Source: Actibacterium atlanticum
GTDB lineage: Bacteria > Pseudomonadota > Alphaproteobacteria > Rhodobacterales > Rhodobacteraceae
NCBI RefSeq assembly: GCF_000671395.1
Contig: NZ_AQQY01000001.1
Span: 620,001 to 684,000, forward strand
Reading direction: 5' to 3'
Length of the DNA stretch: 64,000 bases
Positions 37,302 to 45,865 of this stretch are shown here, piece by piece; the first letter of the stretch is position 1; each line of letters starts with the position of its first letter. A model generated the notes under the pieces. The model ran no database searches and was not told the DNA's origin. It saw only the letters and a program-made list of their open reading frames with translations. Made by a program: the position numbers and the translations under genes.

Positions 37302-37318
37302 GGGCGCATAAAGCGCCC
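37302..37318 (+). other. Stem-loop after pncC
   Basis: GGGCGC, ATAAA and GCGCCC form a perfect 6-bp hairpin seven bases after the pncC stop codon. It lacks a T tract, so it is at best a weak terminator. Confidence 0.4.
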
Positions 37319-37437
37319 GAAAGTAATGCGATCTACAAAACGCACACTAAATAATCGACATAATGACACCATAGCCCTTTGTTTGACCTCTTAATTGCTG
37401 CTTTTTGCGCCGCAATAAAAACGGAAGGGGAAATTCA

Positions 37438-38537
37438 ATGAACGGTGCGGATACCGCCTGGATCATCGTTGCGACAGCCTTGGTGCTGTTTACGCCATTG
37501 CCTGCTTGATGAGCGTGCTTTGGCTTGTTGCGGGCTATTCAATCGCATTTGGCGATGGTGGTGCCTATTGGGGCGGGCTTGGGAAGGTCTTGCTGTTGGG
37601 CGTAGGAACCGAGGACCTTGCAGGCACCCTGCCCGAGATCCTGTTCTTTGCGTTCCAGATGACCTTTGCGATCATCACCCCGGCGCTGATCGTGGGTGCC
37701 TATGTTGAACGTGTCGGTTTTGGCTTTGTGCTGCTGTTTTCGTCCCTGTGGATGCTGCTGTGCTATGCGCCGGTCGTCCATTGGATCTGGGGCGGAGGCT
37801 TCCTGTCTGACGGCGGTATCTTTGGCGAGACCGGTGTCAAAGACTTTGCCGGGGGCATCGTCGTGCATGAAACGGCCGGCATCGCGGCGCTGTTGATTGC
37901 CGTGTTCCTTGGTCCGCGCAAAGACCGCACCACCCCGCCCCATAACCCCGGCTACGTGATGATCGGCGCAGCAATGCTGTGGGTTGGCTGGTTCGGCTTT
38001 AATGGCGGTTCGCAGTTGGCGGCGGATGGTGGCGCTGCACTGGCGCTGACCGTGACCCATATTTCGGCCGCGACCGCGTCGCTGTCATGGGCGCTGTGGG
38101 AGAAGATCAAATATGGTAAAGCGTCTCTGGTTGGGATCGTGACGGGCACCATCGCGGGTCTGGCGTCGATTACCCCGGCGTCGGGCTTTGTGGGCCCTGT
38201 TGAGGCGCTAATCATCGGCGCGGTTGCCGGTGTGCTGTGTCAGGAAGCCGTGAACCTGATCCGCAATGGGCTGAAGATCGACGACACGCTGGATGTCTTC
38301 GCCGTACACGGCGTAGGCGGCATCTTTGGCACGATCATGATCGCGGCCTTTGGTGCGGGCTCCTGGGCGGCGCAGCTGGGCGGCCTGGCCGTGGTGGGTG
38401 TGTTCACCGTGGTGGTCAGCGTGGTGCTGATCAAACTGGTCAGCTTGATCACCCCGCTGCGCGTCGATGCCGAGACCGAGGTAACCGGTCTGGACCTGAC
38501 CACCCATGGCGAGCGCGCTTACGACATTTCGTCGTAA
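37438..38537 (+). pseudogene. amt: Ammonium transporter gene with internal deletion and frameshift
   Basis: ATG 37438, with GAAGGGG upstream, starts the normal Amt N-terminus MNGADTAWIIVATALVLF, but the frame hits TGA at 37507. The rest of Amt continues in another frame from about 37488 (YAIACLMSVLWLVAGYS) to 38537. It is intact, including VERVGFGFVLL, VHETAGIAALL, GFNGGSQLAADG, HGVGGIFGTI and the tail EVTGLDLTTHGERAYD. The segment that normally joins them (about 25-30 residues with the signature PGLALFYGGLVR) is missing. The junction at 37487-37492 reads GTTTAC, so deletion between short GTTTA repeats would explain it. Internal starts (TTG 37506, ATG 37509) could make a shortened, probably inactive protein. 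No glnK is adjacent. An assembly error is the main alternative. Confidence 0.8.
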
Positions 38538-38554
38538 GCCAATCACATAAACTT

Positions 38555-38580
38555 AAAACGGGCCCATCGGGGCCCGTTTT
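38555..38580. terminator. Bidirectional terminator between amt and the RatA-like gene
   Basis: AAAACGGGCCC pairs with GGGCCCGTTTT around a short loop, giving a U-rich end on both strands. It serves the convergent amt and RatA-like genes. Confidence 0.88.
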
Positions 38581-38589
38581 GCATTCCGG

Positions 38590-39039
38590 TTAGCTGCGAT
38601 ACAGATCGTCTGCCCGGTCCTCGAACGCTTTGACGATGCGCTGCATGGCCTCGTGAAACACTGCGCCAATGACGCCTTGCAGAACACGGTTCTTGAAGTC
38701 GAAATCGACGTGAAAGGCGACGCGGCAGCCGCCATCAGGCAGATCGGTGAATTCCCACGTGGAATGCAGGTGTTTGAAGGGCCCGTCCAGATAGTCGGTT
38801 TCGATGCGGCGTTCCTGCGGGAAAAGTTTTACCCGGCTGCCGAATCTCTCACGAAACACCTTGAACGAGATCACCAGATCGGCCTCCATCACCTCGCCGC
38901 CCTCTATCGGTTTGCGGCTGCGGATCCGGGCGGCCGCGGTCCAGGGCAGGAATTGCGGATATGATGCAACATCTGCCACCAGATCAAACATCTGTGCGGC
39001 AGAATAGGGCAGGTCTTTGGTGTCAGTATGGGTCGGCAT
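38590..39039 (-). CDS. RatA/COQ10-type START-domain protein
   Basis: The 149-residue protein of the polyketide cyclase/START fold starts [18 protein letters not shown] and contains [26 protein letters not shown] and [14 protein letters not shown], with the helix [17 protein letters not shown]. This is the COQ10-like family. Mitochondrial members bind ubiquinone; the E. coli member was described as the RatA toxin. The chaperone role in quinone biology is the more likely one here. Identity of the family is secure, its task is not. Confidence 0.85.
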   Translation of the reverse strand: MPTHTDTKDLPYSAAQMFDLVADVASYPQFLPWTAAARIRSRKPIEGGEVMEADLVISFKVFRERFGSRVKLFPQERRIETDYLDGPFKHLHSTWEFTDLPDGGCRVAFHVDFDFKNRVLQGVIGAVFHEAMQRIVKAFEDRADDLYRS

Positions 39040-39110
39040 GGGCCCGCAAAGCTGGTATCAGTGAGGGGTCATTTCAGCCAAAACGCGCCAAAGATCAAGG
39101 GACAGCCGAT

Positions 39111-39647
39111 ATGCAGAGACCTTATGACATAGACGAGATGATCTCGGCCAAGACGATCGCCGCCCGAATTGAGGGACTGGCCAGCGATATTCGCAGCCAT
39201 TTTGGGGATACCGACAAGCTTGTTGTGGTGGGGCTGTTGCGCGGCTCTTTCGTGTTCATCGCCGATCTTGTGCGCGAGCTGGACCTGCCGGTTGAGGTCG
39301 ATTTTCTGGAAGCGTCTTCTTATGGCGACAGCACAGAAAGTTCGCGCGAAGTCCGCATTTTGAAGGATTTACGCGGTGAAATTGCCGGGCGCGATGTGCT
39401 GGTGGTCGAGGATATCGTGGACACAGGCTTTACCCTTAGCCACGTGTTGCACCTTTTAGAAGGGCGTGGGCCAAAGCGGCTTAAGGTCTGTGCGTTGTTG
39501 GATAAACCGGTTCGGCGCGAGGTGGAAATCAAGGCCGATTGGACCGGGTTTGAGATCCCCGATGAATTTGTCGTGGGGTATGGCATTGATTATGCCCAAC
39601 GCAATCGCAACCTGCCCTTTATCGGCAAAGTACGGTTTACCGAATGA
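39111..39647 (+). CDS. hpt: Hypoxanthine phosphoribosyltransferase
   Basis: Hpt salvages hypoxanthine (and guanine) to IMP/GMP with PRPP. The 178-residue protein has [20 protein letters not shown], the flexible loop around [12 protein letters not shown], and the PRPP motif [18 protein letters not shown] near residue 100; [20 protein letters not shown] closes the site. ATG 39111 has AAGGGA upstream. It overlaps the next small gene by 4 bp. Confidence 0.95.
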   Translation: MQRPYDIDEMISAKTIAARIEGLASDIRSHFGDTDKLVVVGLLRGSFVFIADLVRELDLPVEVDFLEASSYGDSTESSREVRILKDLRGEIAGRDVLVVEDIVDTGFTLSHVLHLLEGRGPKRLKVCALLDKPVRREVEIKADWTGFEIPDEFVVGYGIDYAQRNRNLPFIGKVRFTE

Positions 39648-39826
39648 ATCCCCGCCATCTTCTGCGCATGTCCAAATGGGCGCGCCGCCCCCCATCCGAG
39701 GCGCGGGTGAAGTTGGTGATCGGGATCATTGTGGCCTGTTTGGTGCTGGCCGGGATCGAGTGGCTGGTGGGCTGGCCCGATTGGTTGACGCTAAACGGCG
39801 ACCCGCGCGGACGGGTCGGTTTTTAA
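39644..39826 (+). CDS. Small single-span membrane protein, function unknown
   Basis: A 60-residue protein with a basic N-terminus ([20 protein letters not shown]) and one hydrophobic helix ([20 protein letters not shown]). Its ATG overlaps the hpt stop codon (ATGA) and its end overlaps olsB on the other strand by 4 bp. The coupling and clean topology make it a real gene. I do not recognise a function. Confidence 0.6.
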   Translation: MNPRHLLRMSKWARRPPSEARVKLVIGIIVACLVLAGIEWLVGWPDWLTLNGDPRGRVGF

Positions 39827-40554
39827 CCTGCCGTCGCCCGCAGCAGGCGTTTGCGCGCCGGAGGGATCGCTTTGATCTCGAGCCCGGTAAATACGTGCAA
39901 CGTATTCAGATCGCGGTCGACCACCGCGTGGTCTGACACCCAGCCCCCCATCATCAGATAGGTCCGCAGCAAAGGGGGCATGCCTGCCAGCGCCTGTTTG
40001 GCGTCGGGTTTTTTCTGACGCAGTTTTTGCGCGAATTTAAAGACGTTGGGCGCTTTGATCCGTGGCAGGAATCGTTTGGGTGCCAGATGTTTTTCCTTGA
40101 GCAGCGCGAAGGCATCCATGTAGGTGTCTGCCTCGGTGCCTTTGAACGAAGAACAGCCAAACAGCATCTCGACATCTGCCTCGTCCACATAGCGGGTCAT
40201 TGCCCCCCATGCGACGCGCAGAATGTCGGGGTCTTTCCAATCCGGGTGAATGCAAAACCGGCCCATTTCAACCATCGGGCCGTCAATCTGATGCAGCGCG
40301 GACAACTCGTAATACTGCGCGGAATAGCTTTGATCGATCTGCGCCCCGTCCTGCAGTGGCAGCAGGCGGAAACAGCAAACCAATGTGCCGGATTTGGCTT
40401 CCTCGACAAGGATATGCTTGCAGATATCGTCAAATATGTCGCGATCTGCGCCGCTGCCACGAAACGACAGGCCGCGTAATTTCTGCGCCGCGCGCACATC
40501 CGCCGGGGTTTGGGCGAAGCGGGCAACGTAACGACCTTTGCGCAATGCCAACAT
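39823..40554 (-). CDS. olsB: L-ornithine N(alpha)-acyltransferase OlsB
   Basis: OlsB acylates ornithine with a 3-hydroxyacyl chain from ACP to make lyso-ornithine lipid. The 243-residue GNAT-fold protein starts LRKGRYVARFAQTPADVRAA and contains RGLSFRGSGADRDIFDD, VEMGRFCIHPDW and LFGCSSFKG, all typical of the family. The second enzyme, olsA, usually next to it, is not in the window. The 105-bp gap to msrB is divergent. Confidence 0.87.
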   Translation of the reverse strand: MLALRKGRYVARFAQTPADVRAAQKLRGLSFRGSGADRDIFDDICKHILVEEAKSGTLVCCFRLLPLQDGAQIDQSYSAQYYELSALHQIDGPMVEMGRFCIHPDWKDPDILRVAWGAMTRYVDEADVEMLFGCSSFKGTEADTYMDAFALLKEKHLAPKRFLPRIKAPNVFKFAQKLRQKKPDAKQALAGMPPLLRTYLMMGGWVSDHAVVDRDLNTLHVFTGLEIKAIPPARKRLLRATAG

Positions 40555-40659
40555 GGGCGCGTTCCTCTAAGCTCTGGCGGATTGTGTCCGACAGCTTACA
40601 TATGGTTGGTGGCCCATAACACACAAGATGTGACAGGTATTTGACGAAAGGGAAACGGG

Positions 40660-41052
40660 ATGAGCGACAAGATCACCAAAACAGATGCCCAATGGCGCGA
40701 ACAGCTGTCTGATTTGGCATATAAAGTGACGCGCAAACACGGCACTGAGCGCGCTTTCACCCATGATGACTTTCCGAAAGAGGCCGGAGTGTTCACCTGC
40801 GTTTGCTGTGATGCGCCGTTGTTTGAACAGGCCACAAAGTTCGAAAGTGGCACCGGCTGGCCCAGTTTCTATCAGCCTCTGGACCCTGAAATGGTTGGCG
40901 AAAAAGACGACCGCAGCTTTTTCATGCGCCGGACCGAAGTGCACTGTAACCGCTGCGAGGCCCATCTGGGCCATGTCTTTCCCGATGGGCCTGCGCCCAC
41001 CGGGTTGCGATATTGCATCAACGGTGTGGCGCTGAAATTTGAGCCCGAATAA
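40660..41052 (+). CDS. msrB: Peptide-methionine (R)-S-oxide reductase
   Basis: MsrB repairs R-methionine sulfoxide in proteins using thioredoxin. The 130-residue protein has zinc-binding pairs CVCC and CNRC, the substrate strand [12 protein letters not shown], and the catalytic cysteine in [10 protein letters not shown]. The msrA partner is not adjacent. It converges on bamE. Confidence 0.95.
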   Translation: MSDKITKTDAQWREQLSDLAYKVTRKHGTERAFTHDDFPKEAGVFTCVCCDAPLFEQATKFESGTGWPSFYQPLDPEMVGEKDDRSFFMRRTEVHCNRCEAHLGHVFPDGPAPTGLRYCINGVALKFEPE

Positions 41053-41056
41053 GCGC

Positions 41057-41515
41057 TTAGTTATCCAGGAACTGTTCTGCGGTGAAGTTGCCGACATTGC
41101 CCAACAGCTGAGCGATGAACGAAACACCTTTGATGTTGTCGTCGGTCACGCGGCGGTTCAACACGATCACCCGGCCATCTTCCAGACCGTATTGTTCGAT
41201 GTTGCTGATGGTGCCCGCGTCATCAAAGCTGACAGCGACAACGGTGCGCGAGACTTCTTTGGTGGCGGTAAAGCCGCGCGTGTTGTGCACGGACTGCACA
41301 TAGTACCAAGCGTCTTCATTTACGATGCCCGACGCTGACGGTGGCCCGACCAGTTCGCGCAGCGAATCCCGATTGTCGACACCAACGATCAGTGTTTCCA
41401 GATCGGCCTGAGATGGCGCATAGCCATGGCGATCGACGATTGGCGTACAACCTGACAGCACCAGCGCAACCACGCCTGCGCAAGTTATTGCCCGCACCCC
41501 CCGGATGTTTCGCAT
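41057..41515 (-). CDS. bamE: Outer membrane assembly lipoprotein BamE (SmpA/OmlA)
   Basis: The 152-residue lipoprotein belongs to the BAM complex that inserts beta-barrel proteins. The signal peptide ends in VALVLSGC (lipobox). The mature part has VDNRDSLRELVGPPS, EDAWYYVQSV and SNIEQYGLEDGRVI, typical of BamE. The gene is divergent from the YceD gene. Confidence 0.9.
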   Translation of the reverse strand: MRNIRGVRAITCAGVVALVLSGCTPIVDRHGYAPSQADLETLIVGVDNRDSLRELVGPPSASGIVNEDAWYYVQSVHNTRGFTATKEVSRTVVAVSFDDAGTISNIEQYGLEDGRVIVLNRRVTDDNIKGVSFIAQLLGNVGNFTAEQFLDN

Positions 41516-41565
41516 TCCGACCCCTTGTCATGCCGTTCTTTGCTCCGTATCGGCTTATAGAAGGA

Positions 41566-42162
41566 ATGGCTCCGGTTCAAGAATGGAACGTTAACGTGAC
41601 CCAAAGCACAGACACTCAATTGCGTATGCCCGGGCTGAGCCAGGGCAAAAGTCATCGGTTTAAACTGGCTCCTGACGCTGATCAGCGTGCGCAGATCGCT
41701 GAACGGCAGGGGTTGGTGTCGTTGCGCAAGCTCAGTTTTGAGGGCGCCTTGCACCCGGATGGCAAGAAAGACTGGCACCTGATTGCAAAGCTGGGCGCGA
41801 CACTCGTGCAGCCCTGTGTGGTGACGCTGGAGCCAGTTTCGACCCGGATCGACGTGGATATAAGCAATCGCTACGTCGCCAAGATCGAAGAACGCGAAAC
41901 CGGCGAAGAAATGGAAATGCCCGAAGATGAAAGTATCGAGCTGATCCCCGAGGTTTTGGACCTGAATTTGGTGATGGAAGAAGCACTGGCGCTGCACGTG
42001 CCGCTTTACCCGCGCGCAGAATCGGCTGAATTGTCGCAATCCACCTTTGCCGGACCCGGAATCGACCCGATGCAGGACGAAGATACCAAACCCTTCGCAG
42101 GCCTTGCAGAATTGAAAAATAAGCTGCTAAAAGGCAGCCCAGAGGACGAGGGTAACTCCTGA
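41566..42162 (+). CDS. YceD family protein (DUF177)
   Basis: A 198-residue acidic protein with [20 protein letters not shown] and [20 protein letters not shown], then a run of acidic residues ([18 protein letters not shown]) and the family tail [20 protein letters not shown]. The family usually precedes rpmF and is linked to 23S rRNA or L32 biology. The start is uncertain: ATG 41566 has AGAAGGA too close for a good site, and GTG 41596 is an alternative. Confidence 0.85.
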   Translation: MAPVQEWNVNVTQSTDTQLRMPGLSQGKSHRFKLAPDADQRAQIAERQGLVSLRKLSFEGALHPDGKKDWHLIAKLGATLVQPCVVTLEPVSTRIDVDISNRYVAKIEERETGEEMEMPEDESIELIPEVLDLNLVMEEALALHVPLYPRAESAELSQSTFAGPGIDPMQDEDTKPFAGLAELKNKLLKGSPEDEGNS

Positions 42163-42184
42163 GCGTGGCAATAACAAAAAACAC

Positions 42185-42212
42185 TTGCGCCGCGCCCAAA
42201 TCCGAGTATGTT
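42185..42212 (+). promoter_or_regulatory. Candidate promoter of rpmF-plsX-fabH
   Basis: TTGCGC (42185-42190), a 16-base spacer and TATGTT (42207-42212) lie about 110 bases before rpmF. The match is moderate. Confidence 0.3.
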
Positions 42213-42319
42213 CCCGGCCTCGTTTACATGATGGGAAAGACGACGCGCCAAGGGGCTGCGGCGGCACCCATTTCTTAGAAAAATGCGGGGGCTATGGTCC
42301 CCAGACCCGAGGTTGTGAC

Positions 42320-42526
42320 ATGGCTGTCCCACAGAATAAGATCACGCGGTCACGCCGCGGTAACCGTCGCTCGCATGATGCCCTGGTTGCAGGAAACCCG
42401 GCAGAATGCCCCAACTGCGGCGAGCTGAAGCGCCCCCACCACGTGTGTGGTGCCTGCGGCCACTACGACGACCGTGAAGTCGTTGCGCAGGCCGACGAGA
42501 TTGATCTGGACGAAGACGCGGCGTAA
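42320..42526 (+). CDS. rpmF: 50S ribosomal protein L32
   Basis: The 68-residue ribosomal protein starts [20 protein letters not shown] and has a four-cysteine zinc ribbon CPNC ... CGAC with PHHVC before the second pair. It heads the rpmF-plsX-fabH run common to many proteobacteria. Confidence 0.97.
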   Translation: MAVPQNKITRSRRGNRRSHDALVAGNPAECPNCGELKRPHHVCGACGHYDDREVVAQADEIDLDEDAA

Positions 42527-42546
42527 GCCCCCAGCTTTGGGGCTTT
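42525..42546 (+). terminator. Attenuator-like hairpin between rpmF and plsX
   Basis: AAGCCCC (42525-42531) pairs with GGGGCTT (42539-42545) and is followed by TTTG. A weak terminator here would let ribosomal protein L32 be made in excess of PlsX. Confidence 0.45.
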
Positions 42547-42557
42547 GAGCCTGACTC

Positions 42558-43664
42558 ATGTCTTCTGCAAGCGATCAGGCTAATATTCCTGCCCCCTCCA
42601 CCGTTATTTCGGTGGATGCGATGGGGGGCGACCGTGGGCCGGCAGCTGTGGTTGCCGGCATCGCACGTTCTGCAGCAAAGAACCCTGACATTGGATTCAT
42701 CCTGCACGGCCCCGAGGATACGCTTTCCCGGCTGGTCGCCAAGAAACGTGTGCTGAGCGGACGGTGCGAGATTCGCAATGCCGAAACCGTTGTCAAAATG
42801 GATGACAAGCCCAGCCACGTGATGCGGCGCGGCAAAGGGTCGTCCATGTGGTCTGCGATTGAATCGGTCCGCAATGGCGACGCATCGGTCTGTGTTTCTT
42901 GTGGCAACACCGGCGCTTTGATGGCGCTGTCGATGGTGCGTTTGCGCAAGTTGCCTGGGGTGAACCGCCCGGCAATCGCCTGTCTGTGGCCGTCAAAGAA
43001 CCGGGGTGGTTTCAACGTGATGCTGGATGTCGGCGCCGATATCCGCGCCGATGCAGATGACCTGTTGCAATATGCGCTTATGGGCGCGTCCTATGCCCGC
43101 AATGGTCTGGCCCTTAGCCATCCGCGTATCGGGCTGCTGAATGTCGGCACCGAAGAACACAAGGGCCGGGCCGAGCTGAAGGCCGCCCATGACCTGATCG
43201 CCGCGAACGCAAAAAGCAACGATTATGAATTCGTTGGCTTTGTCGAAGGCGGAGACATCCCGTCGGCCAAGGTCGATGTGATCGTTACCGATGGGTTTAC
43301 CGGCAATGTGGCGCTAAAGACCGCCGAAGGCACCGCCAGTCTGATTTCTCAACTGCTGCGCGCGGCGTTTAACCATACGCCGCTGTCGCGGATCGCGGCG
43401 ATGCTGGCCTACACCTCGATGCAACGGCTGAAGAAGCGGATTGATCCGCGCCGGGTGAATGGCGGTGTATTCCTAGGTCTGAACGGCACCGTGGTTAAGT
43501 CGCACGGCTCGGCCGACGCGACCGGTATTTCCGCCGCGGTCAAACTGGCGTTCCAGCTGGGCGAAAGCGGATTTTCAGAAAGACTGGCAGCACGGGTTGC
43601 ATCGGCCACGGCGCCGCGCCAAGATGCAGGTGCAGAAGGGCCAGAGGTGAAAGACAATTTATGA
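42558..43664 (+). CDS. plsX: Phosphate acyltransferase PlsX
   Basis: PlsX converts acyl-ACP to acyl-phosphate, the acyl donor for phospholipid synthesis. The 368-residue protein has ISVDAMGGDRGPAAVVAGIA, VSCGNTGALMALSMV, MLDVGADIRAD and VTDGFTGNVALKTAEG. ATGA overlap couples it to fabH. Confidence 0.96.
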   Translation: MSSASDQANIPAPSTVISVDAMGGDRGPAAVVAGIARSAAKNPDIGFILHGPEDTLSRLVAKKRVLSGRCEIRNAETVVKMDDKPSHVMRRGKGSSMWSAIESVRNGDASVCVSCGNTGALMALSMVRLRKLPGVNRPAIACLWPSKNRGGFNVMLDVGADIRADADDLLQYALMGASYARNGLALSHPRIGLLNVGTEEHKGRAELKAAHDLIAANAKSNDYEFVGFVEGGDIPSAKVDVIVTDGFTGNVALKTAEGTASLISQLLRAAFNHTPLSRIAAMLAYTSMQRLKKRIDPRRVNGGVFLGLNGTVVKSHGSADATGISAAVKLAFQLGESGFSERLAARVASATAPRQDAGAEGPEVKDNL

Positions 43665-44632
43665 CCATCAGGGCCGTAGTAAAAGGCGTAGGGCATTACC
43701 TGCCGGAACGTGTCGTTGAGAACAAAGAATTTGAGAAATCCCTCGATACAAACGACGAATGGATTCGCGCCCGCACTGGTATAGAACGCCGCCACTTCGC
43801 CGCCGAAGGCGAAACGACCTCTCGCTTGGCCGCAAACGCTGCGCTGGCCGCGTTGGAAGATGCCGGTCTGAAGCCTGATGATGTTGATGCGCTCATCGTT
43901 GCAACCTCGACCCCTGACAACACTTTTCCGTCCTGTGCCACCATGGTGCAGGATAAAATCGGGATGTCCGCCGGGTTTGCCTTTGATGTCCAGGCCGTCT
44001 GCGCCGGTTTTGTCTATGCGCTGACCAATGCCCATGCGCTGATCGTGGCGGGCACGGCCAAACGGGTTCTGGTGATCGGGGCCGAAACGTTTTCGCGCCT
44101 GATGGACTGGGAAGACCGTGGCACCTGTGTGCTGTTTGGCGATGGTGCTGGGGCTGTGGTGCTGGAAGCACAAGAAGGTGCCGGGACCGCTCAGGATCGG
44201 GGGATTCTGTCGACCGACCTGAATTCGGACGGTCAGTTCCGCGATATCCTCTATGTCGATGGCGGTGTCTTTTCGGAAAATACCGGCCATCTGCGCATGG
44301 TTGGCAAGGAAGTCTTCCGCCACGCGGTTGAGAAACTCGCGAAAACCGCCCATGCCGCGCTAGAGAAGGCCGGGCTGGGCAGTGGCGACGTGGATTGGGT
44401 TGTCCCCCATCAGGCCAACATGCGGATCATCAAGGCCACCACGCAACGTATGCAGGTGCCGTTGGACAAGGTCATCATCACTGTTCAGGACCACGGCAAC
44501 ACTTCGGCGGCGTCGATCCCCCTGGCGTTGTCGGTTGGTAAGGCCAGCGGCAAGATCAAACAGGGTGATTTGGTCGTGACCGAAGCCATTGGCGGTGGTC
44601 TGGCATGGGGATCCGTGGTGGTGCGCTGGTAA
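43661..44632 (+). CDS. fabH: Beta-ketoacyl-ACP synthase III
   Basis: FabH starts fatty acid synthesis by condensing acetyl-CoA and malonyl-ACP. The 323-residue protein has the catalytic triad in AVCAGFVYAL (Cys near residue 110), WVVPHQANMRII (His) and QDHGNTSAASIPLAL (Asn), plus TGIERRHFAAEGE at the start. It is coupled to plsX. Confidence 0.97.
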   Translation: MTIRAVVKGVGHYLPERVVENKEFEKSLDTNDEWIRARTGIERRHFAAEGETTSRLAANAALAALEDAGLKPDDVDALIVATSTPDNTFPSCATMVQDKIGMSAGFAFDVQAVCAGFVYALTNAHALIVAGTAKRVLVIGAETFSRLMDWEDRGTCVLFGDGAGAVVLEAQEGAGTAQDRGILSTDLNSDGQFRDILYVDGGVFSENTGHLRMVGKEVFRHAVEKLAKTAHAALEKAGLGSGDVDWVVPHQANMRIIKATTQRMQVPLDKVIITVQDHGNTSAASIPLALSVGKASGKIKQGDLVVTEAIGGGLAWGSVVVRW

Positions 44633-44736
44633 AAAGCTGCGCAAACTCTGATCTGCAAGCTGTTGATATTGACTCGGAAATCAATTCCAGCGCAAGTTAG
44701 GGATCAATTGAAGAATTATTGACCCAGGGTGGAAAA

Positions 44737-45039
44737 ATGGCCGGCAAAACACTGACCCGAATGGACCTCAGCGAATCTGTGTTTCGTGAGGTTGGTCTGT
44801 CGCGCAATGAATCCGCGACGCTGGTAGAAGATATCCTGCAGCATATGTCGGACGCGCTGGTCAGTGGTGAGCAAGTCAAGATTTCGTCTTTTGGAACCTT
44901 TTCCGTACGTGAAAAGGCCGCCCGCGTGGGCCGCAATCCGAAAACCGGCGAAGAAGTTCCGATTTCGCCACGCCGTGTCCTGACTTTCCGCCCCTCGCAC
45001 CTGATGAAAGATAAGGTTGCGGCAGGGAACCGTAAGTAA
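44737..45039 (+). CDS. ihfA: Integration host factor subunit alpha
   Basis: IHF bends DNA for recombination, replication and transcription. The 100-residue protein starts [13 protein letters not shown] and has [21 protein letters not shown] and the DNA-intercalating region [15 protein letters not shown] 44737 follows GGTGG. The 104-bp gap after fabH leaves room for its own promoter. Confidence 0.97.
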   Translation: MAGKTLTRMDLSESVFREVGLSRNESATLVEDILQHMSDALVSGEQVKISSFGTFSVREKAARVGRNPKTGEEVPISPRRVLTFRPSHLMKDKVAAGNRK

Positions 45040-45050
45040 GGACTGCGCAC

Positions 45051-45650
45051 ATGGAGAAAAAGTCACCAGACGCCTTTCGCACGATCAGCGAGGTGTCAGA
45101 ATGGCTTGAAACTCCGACCCATGTGCTGCGGTTTTGGGAAAGCAAATTCAATCAAGTGAAACCGGTGAAGCGTGCTGGTGGGCGTCGATATTATCGCCCG
45201 GCGGATATGCTGTTGCTGGGGGGCATCAAGAAGTTGCTTCACGAAGATGGCATGACCATTCGTGGGGCGCAAAAACTGCTCCGGGAACAGGGTGTTAAGA
45301 AGGTTTCGGCGTTGTCGCAGCCGCTGGATGGCGAAGACGCAATCGAAGCGCCGATGGCAGAAAATGTCGAAGAGGCCCCGCTCAGCGACAACGTTGTCGA
45401 GTTGCCCAAGAACAAGCCCCGTCTTGCGCCCGAGGCCCCGTCTGCTGCCCCTGCCCGAGCCCCGCTTGGTGTTGGCCTTCCCGACGATGATCCGACGGAT
45501 GAAGACCAACTGGCACAGGTTATCAGTCTTCGGTCCTTGGTTCTGAGTGACGCTGCGCGCAGCCGTTTTCAGGCCGCAAGCGATGTTCAAAAGCAGAGTA
45601 CGCTAAGCCGTTTAAAGGCGTTGCGGGACCGAATGCAATCCGGGGCATGA
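45051..45650 (+). CDS. MerR family transcriptional regulator
   Basis: The 199-residue protein has an N-terminal MerR helix-turn-helix: [20 protein letters not shown], then [18 protein letters not shown] and [16 protein letters not shown]. The C-terminal half is low-complexity and acidic, without effector cysteines, ending in a short helix ([20 protein letters not shown]). It follows ihfA by 11 bp, a fixed arrangement in alphaproteobacteria. Its targets are unknown to me. Confidence 0.9.
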   Translation: MEKKSPDAFRTISEVSEWLETPTHVLRFWESKFNQVKPVKRAGGRRYYRPADMLLLGGIKKLLHEDGMTIRGAQKLLREQGVKKVSALSQPLDGEDAIEAPMAENVEEAPLSDNVVELPKNKPRLAPEAPSAAPARAPLGVGLPDDDPTDEDQLAQVISLRSLVLSDAARSRFQAASDVQKQSTLSRLKALRDRMQSGA

Positions 45651-45677
45651 TCCTTTGAAAATTCTGAGATTTCTGTC

Positions 45678-45705
45678 TTGCCCCCACGCGCAGAAATGGT
45701 ATGAA
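45678..45705 (+). promoter_or_regulatory. Candidate promoter of tRNA-Pro
   Basis: TTGCCC (45678-45683), 16 bases and TATGAA (45700-45705) lie 11 bases before the 5' end of the tRNA, which is the right distance for transcription to begin just before it. Confidence 0.4.
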
Positions 45706-45716
45706 GCGCTTCACGT

Positions 45717-45793
45717 CGGGCTATGGCGCAGCCTGGTAGCGCGTCCGTCTGGGGGACGGAAGGTCGCAGGTTCGAGTCCTGCTAGCCCGACCA
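45717..45793 (+). tRNA. tRNA-Pro (anticodon GGG)
   Basis: A complete cloverleaf can be drawn: acceptor CGGGCTA/TAGCCCG, D stem GCGC/GCGC, anticodon stem TCCGT/ACGGA with loop CTGGGGG, and T stem GCAGG/CCTGC with loop TTCGAGT. The CCA end is encoded. Length is 77 with CCA. No integrase lies nearby. Confidence 0.97.
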
Positions 45794-45800
45794 AATACAC

Positions 45801-45835
45801 GAACCGCCCGTGCTGGCATCAGCACCGGGCGGTTC
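45801..45835 (+). terminator. Terminator after tRNA-Pro
   Basis: GAACCGCCCG-TGCTG pairs with CAGCA-C-CGGGCGGTTC with a single bulged base, forming a long GC-rich stem eight bases after the tRNA, followed by TGTAT. Confidence 0.75.
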
Positions 45836-45865
45836 TGTATATCTAAGGGGGTCACAGGGGGAATC

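Noticed and set aside
37319-37437. Sigma-54 promoter before amt
   Set aside because: No TGGCAC-N5-TTGC match is present; the TTGC here has no GG partner at the right distance.
38590-39039. RatA-like gene as half of a toxin-antitoxin system
   Set aside because: No partner RatB/antitoxin gene is adjacent, and the protein fits the COQ10/START family, where a lipid-binding housekeeping role is more likely.
44633-44736. IHF autoregulatory site before ihfA
   Set aside because: The nearest sequence, AATCAATTCCAG, fits only the first half of WATCAANNNNTTR; the TTR half is absent.
45717-45793. tRNA-Pro as an integration site of a mobile element
   Set aside because: No integrase or repeat of the tRNA 3' end lies nearby; flanking genes are core genes.
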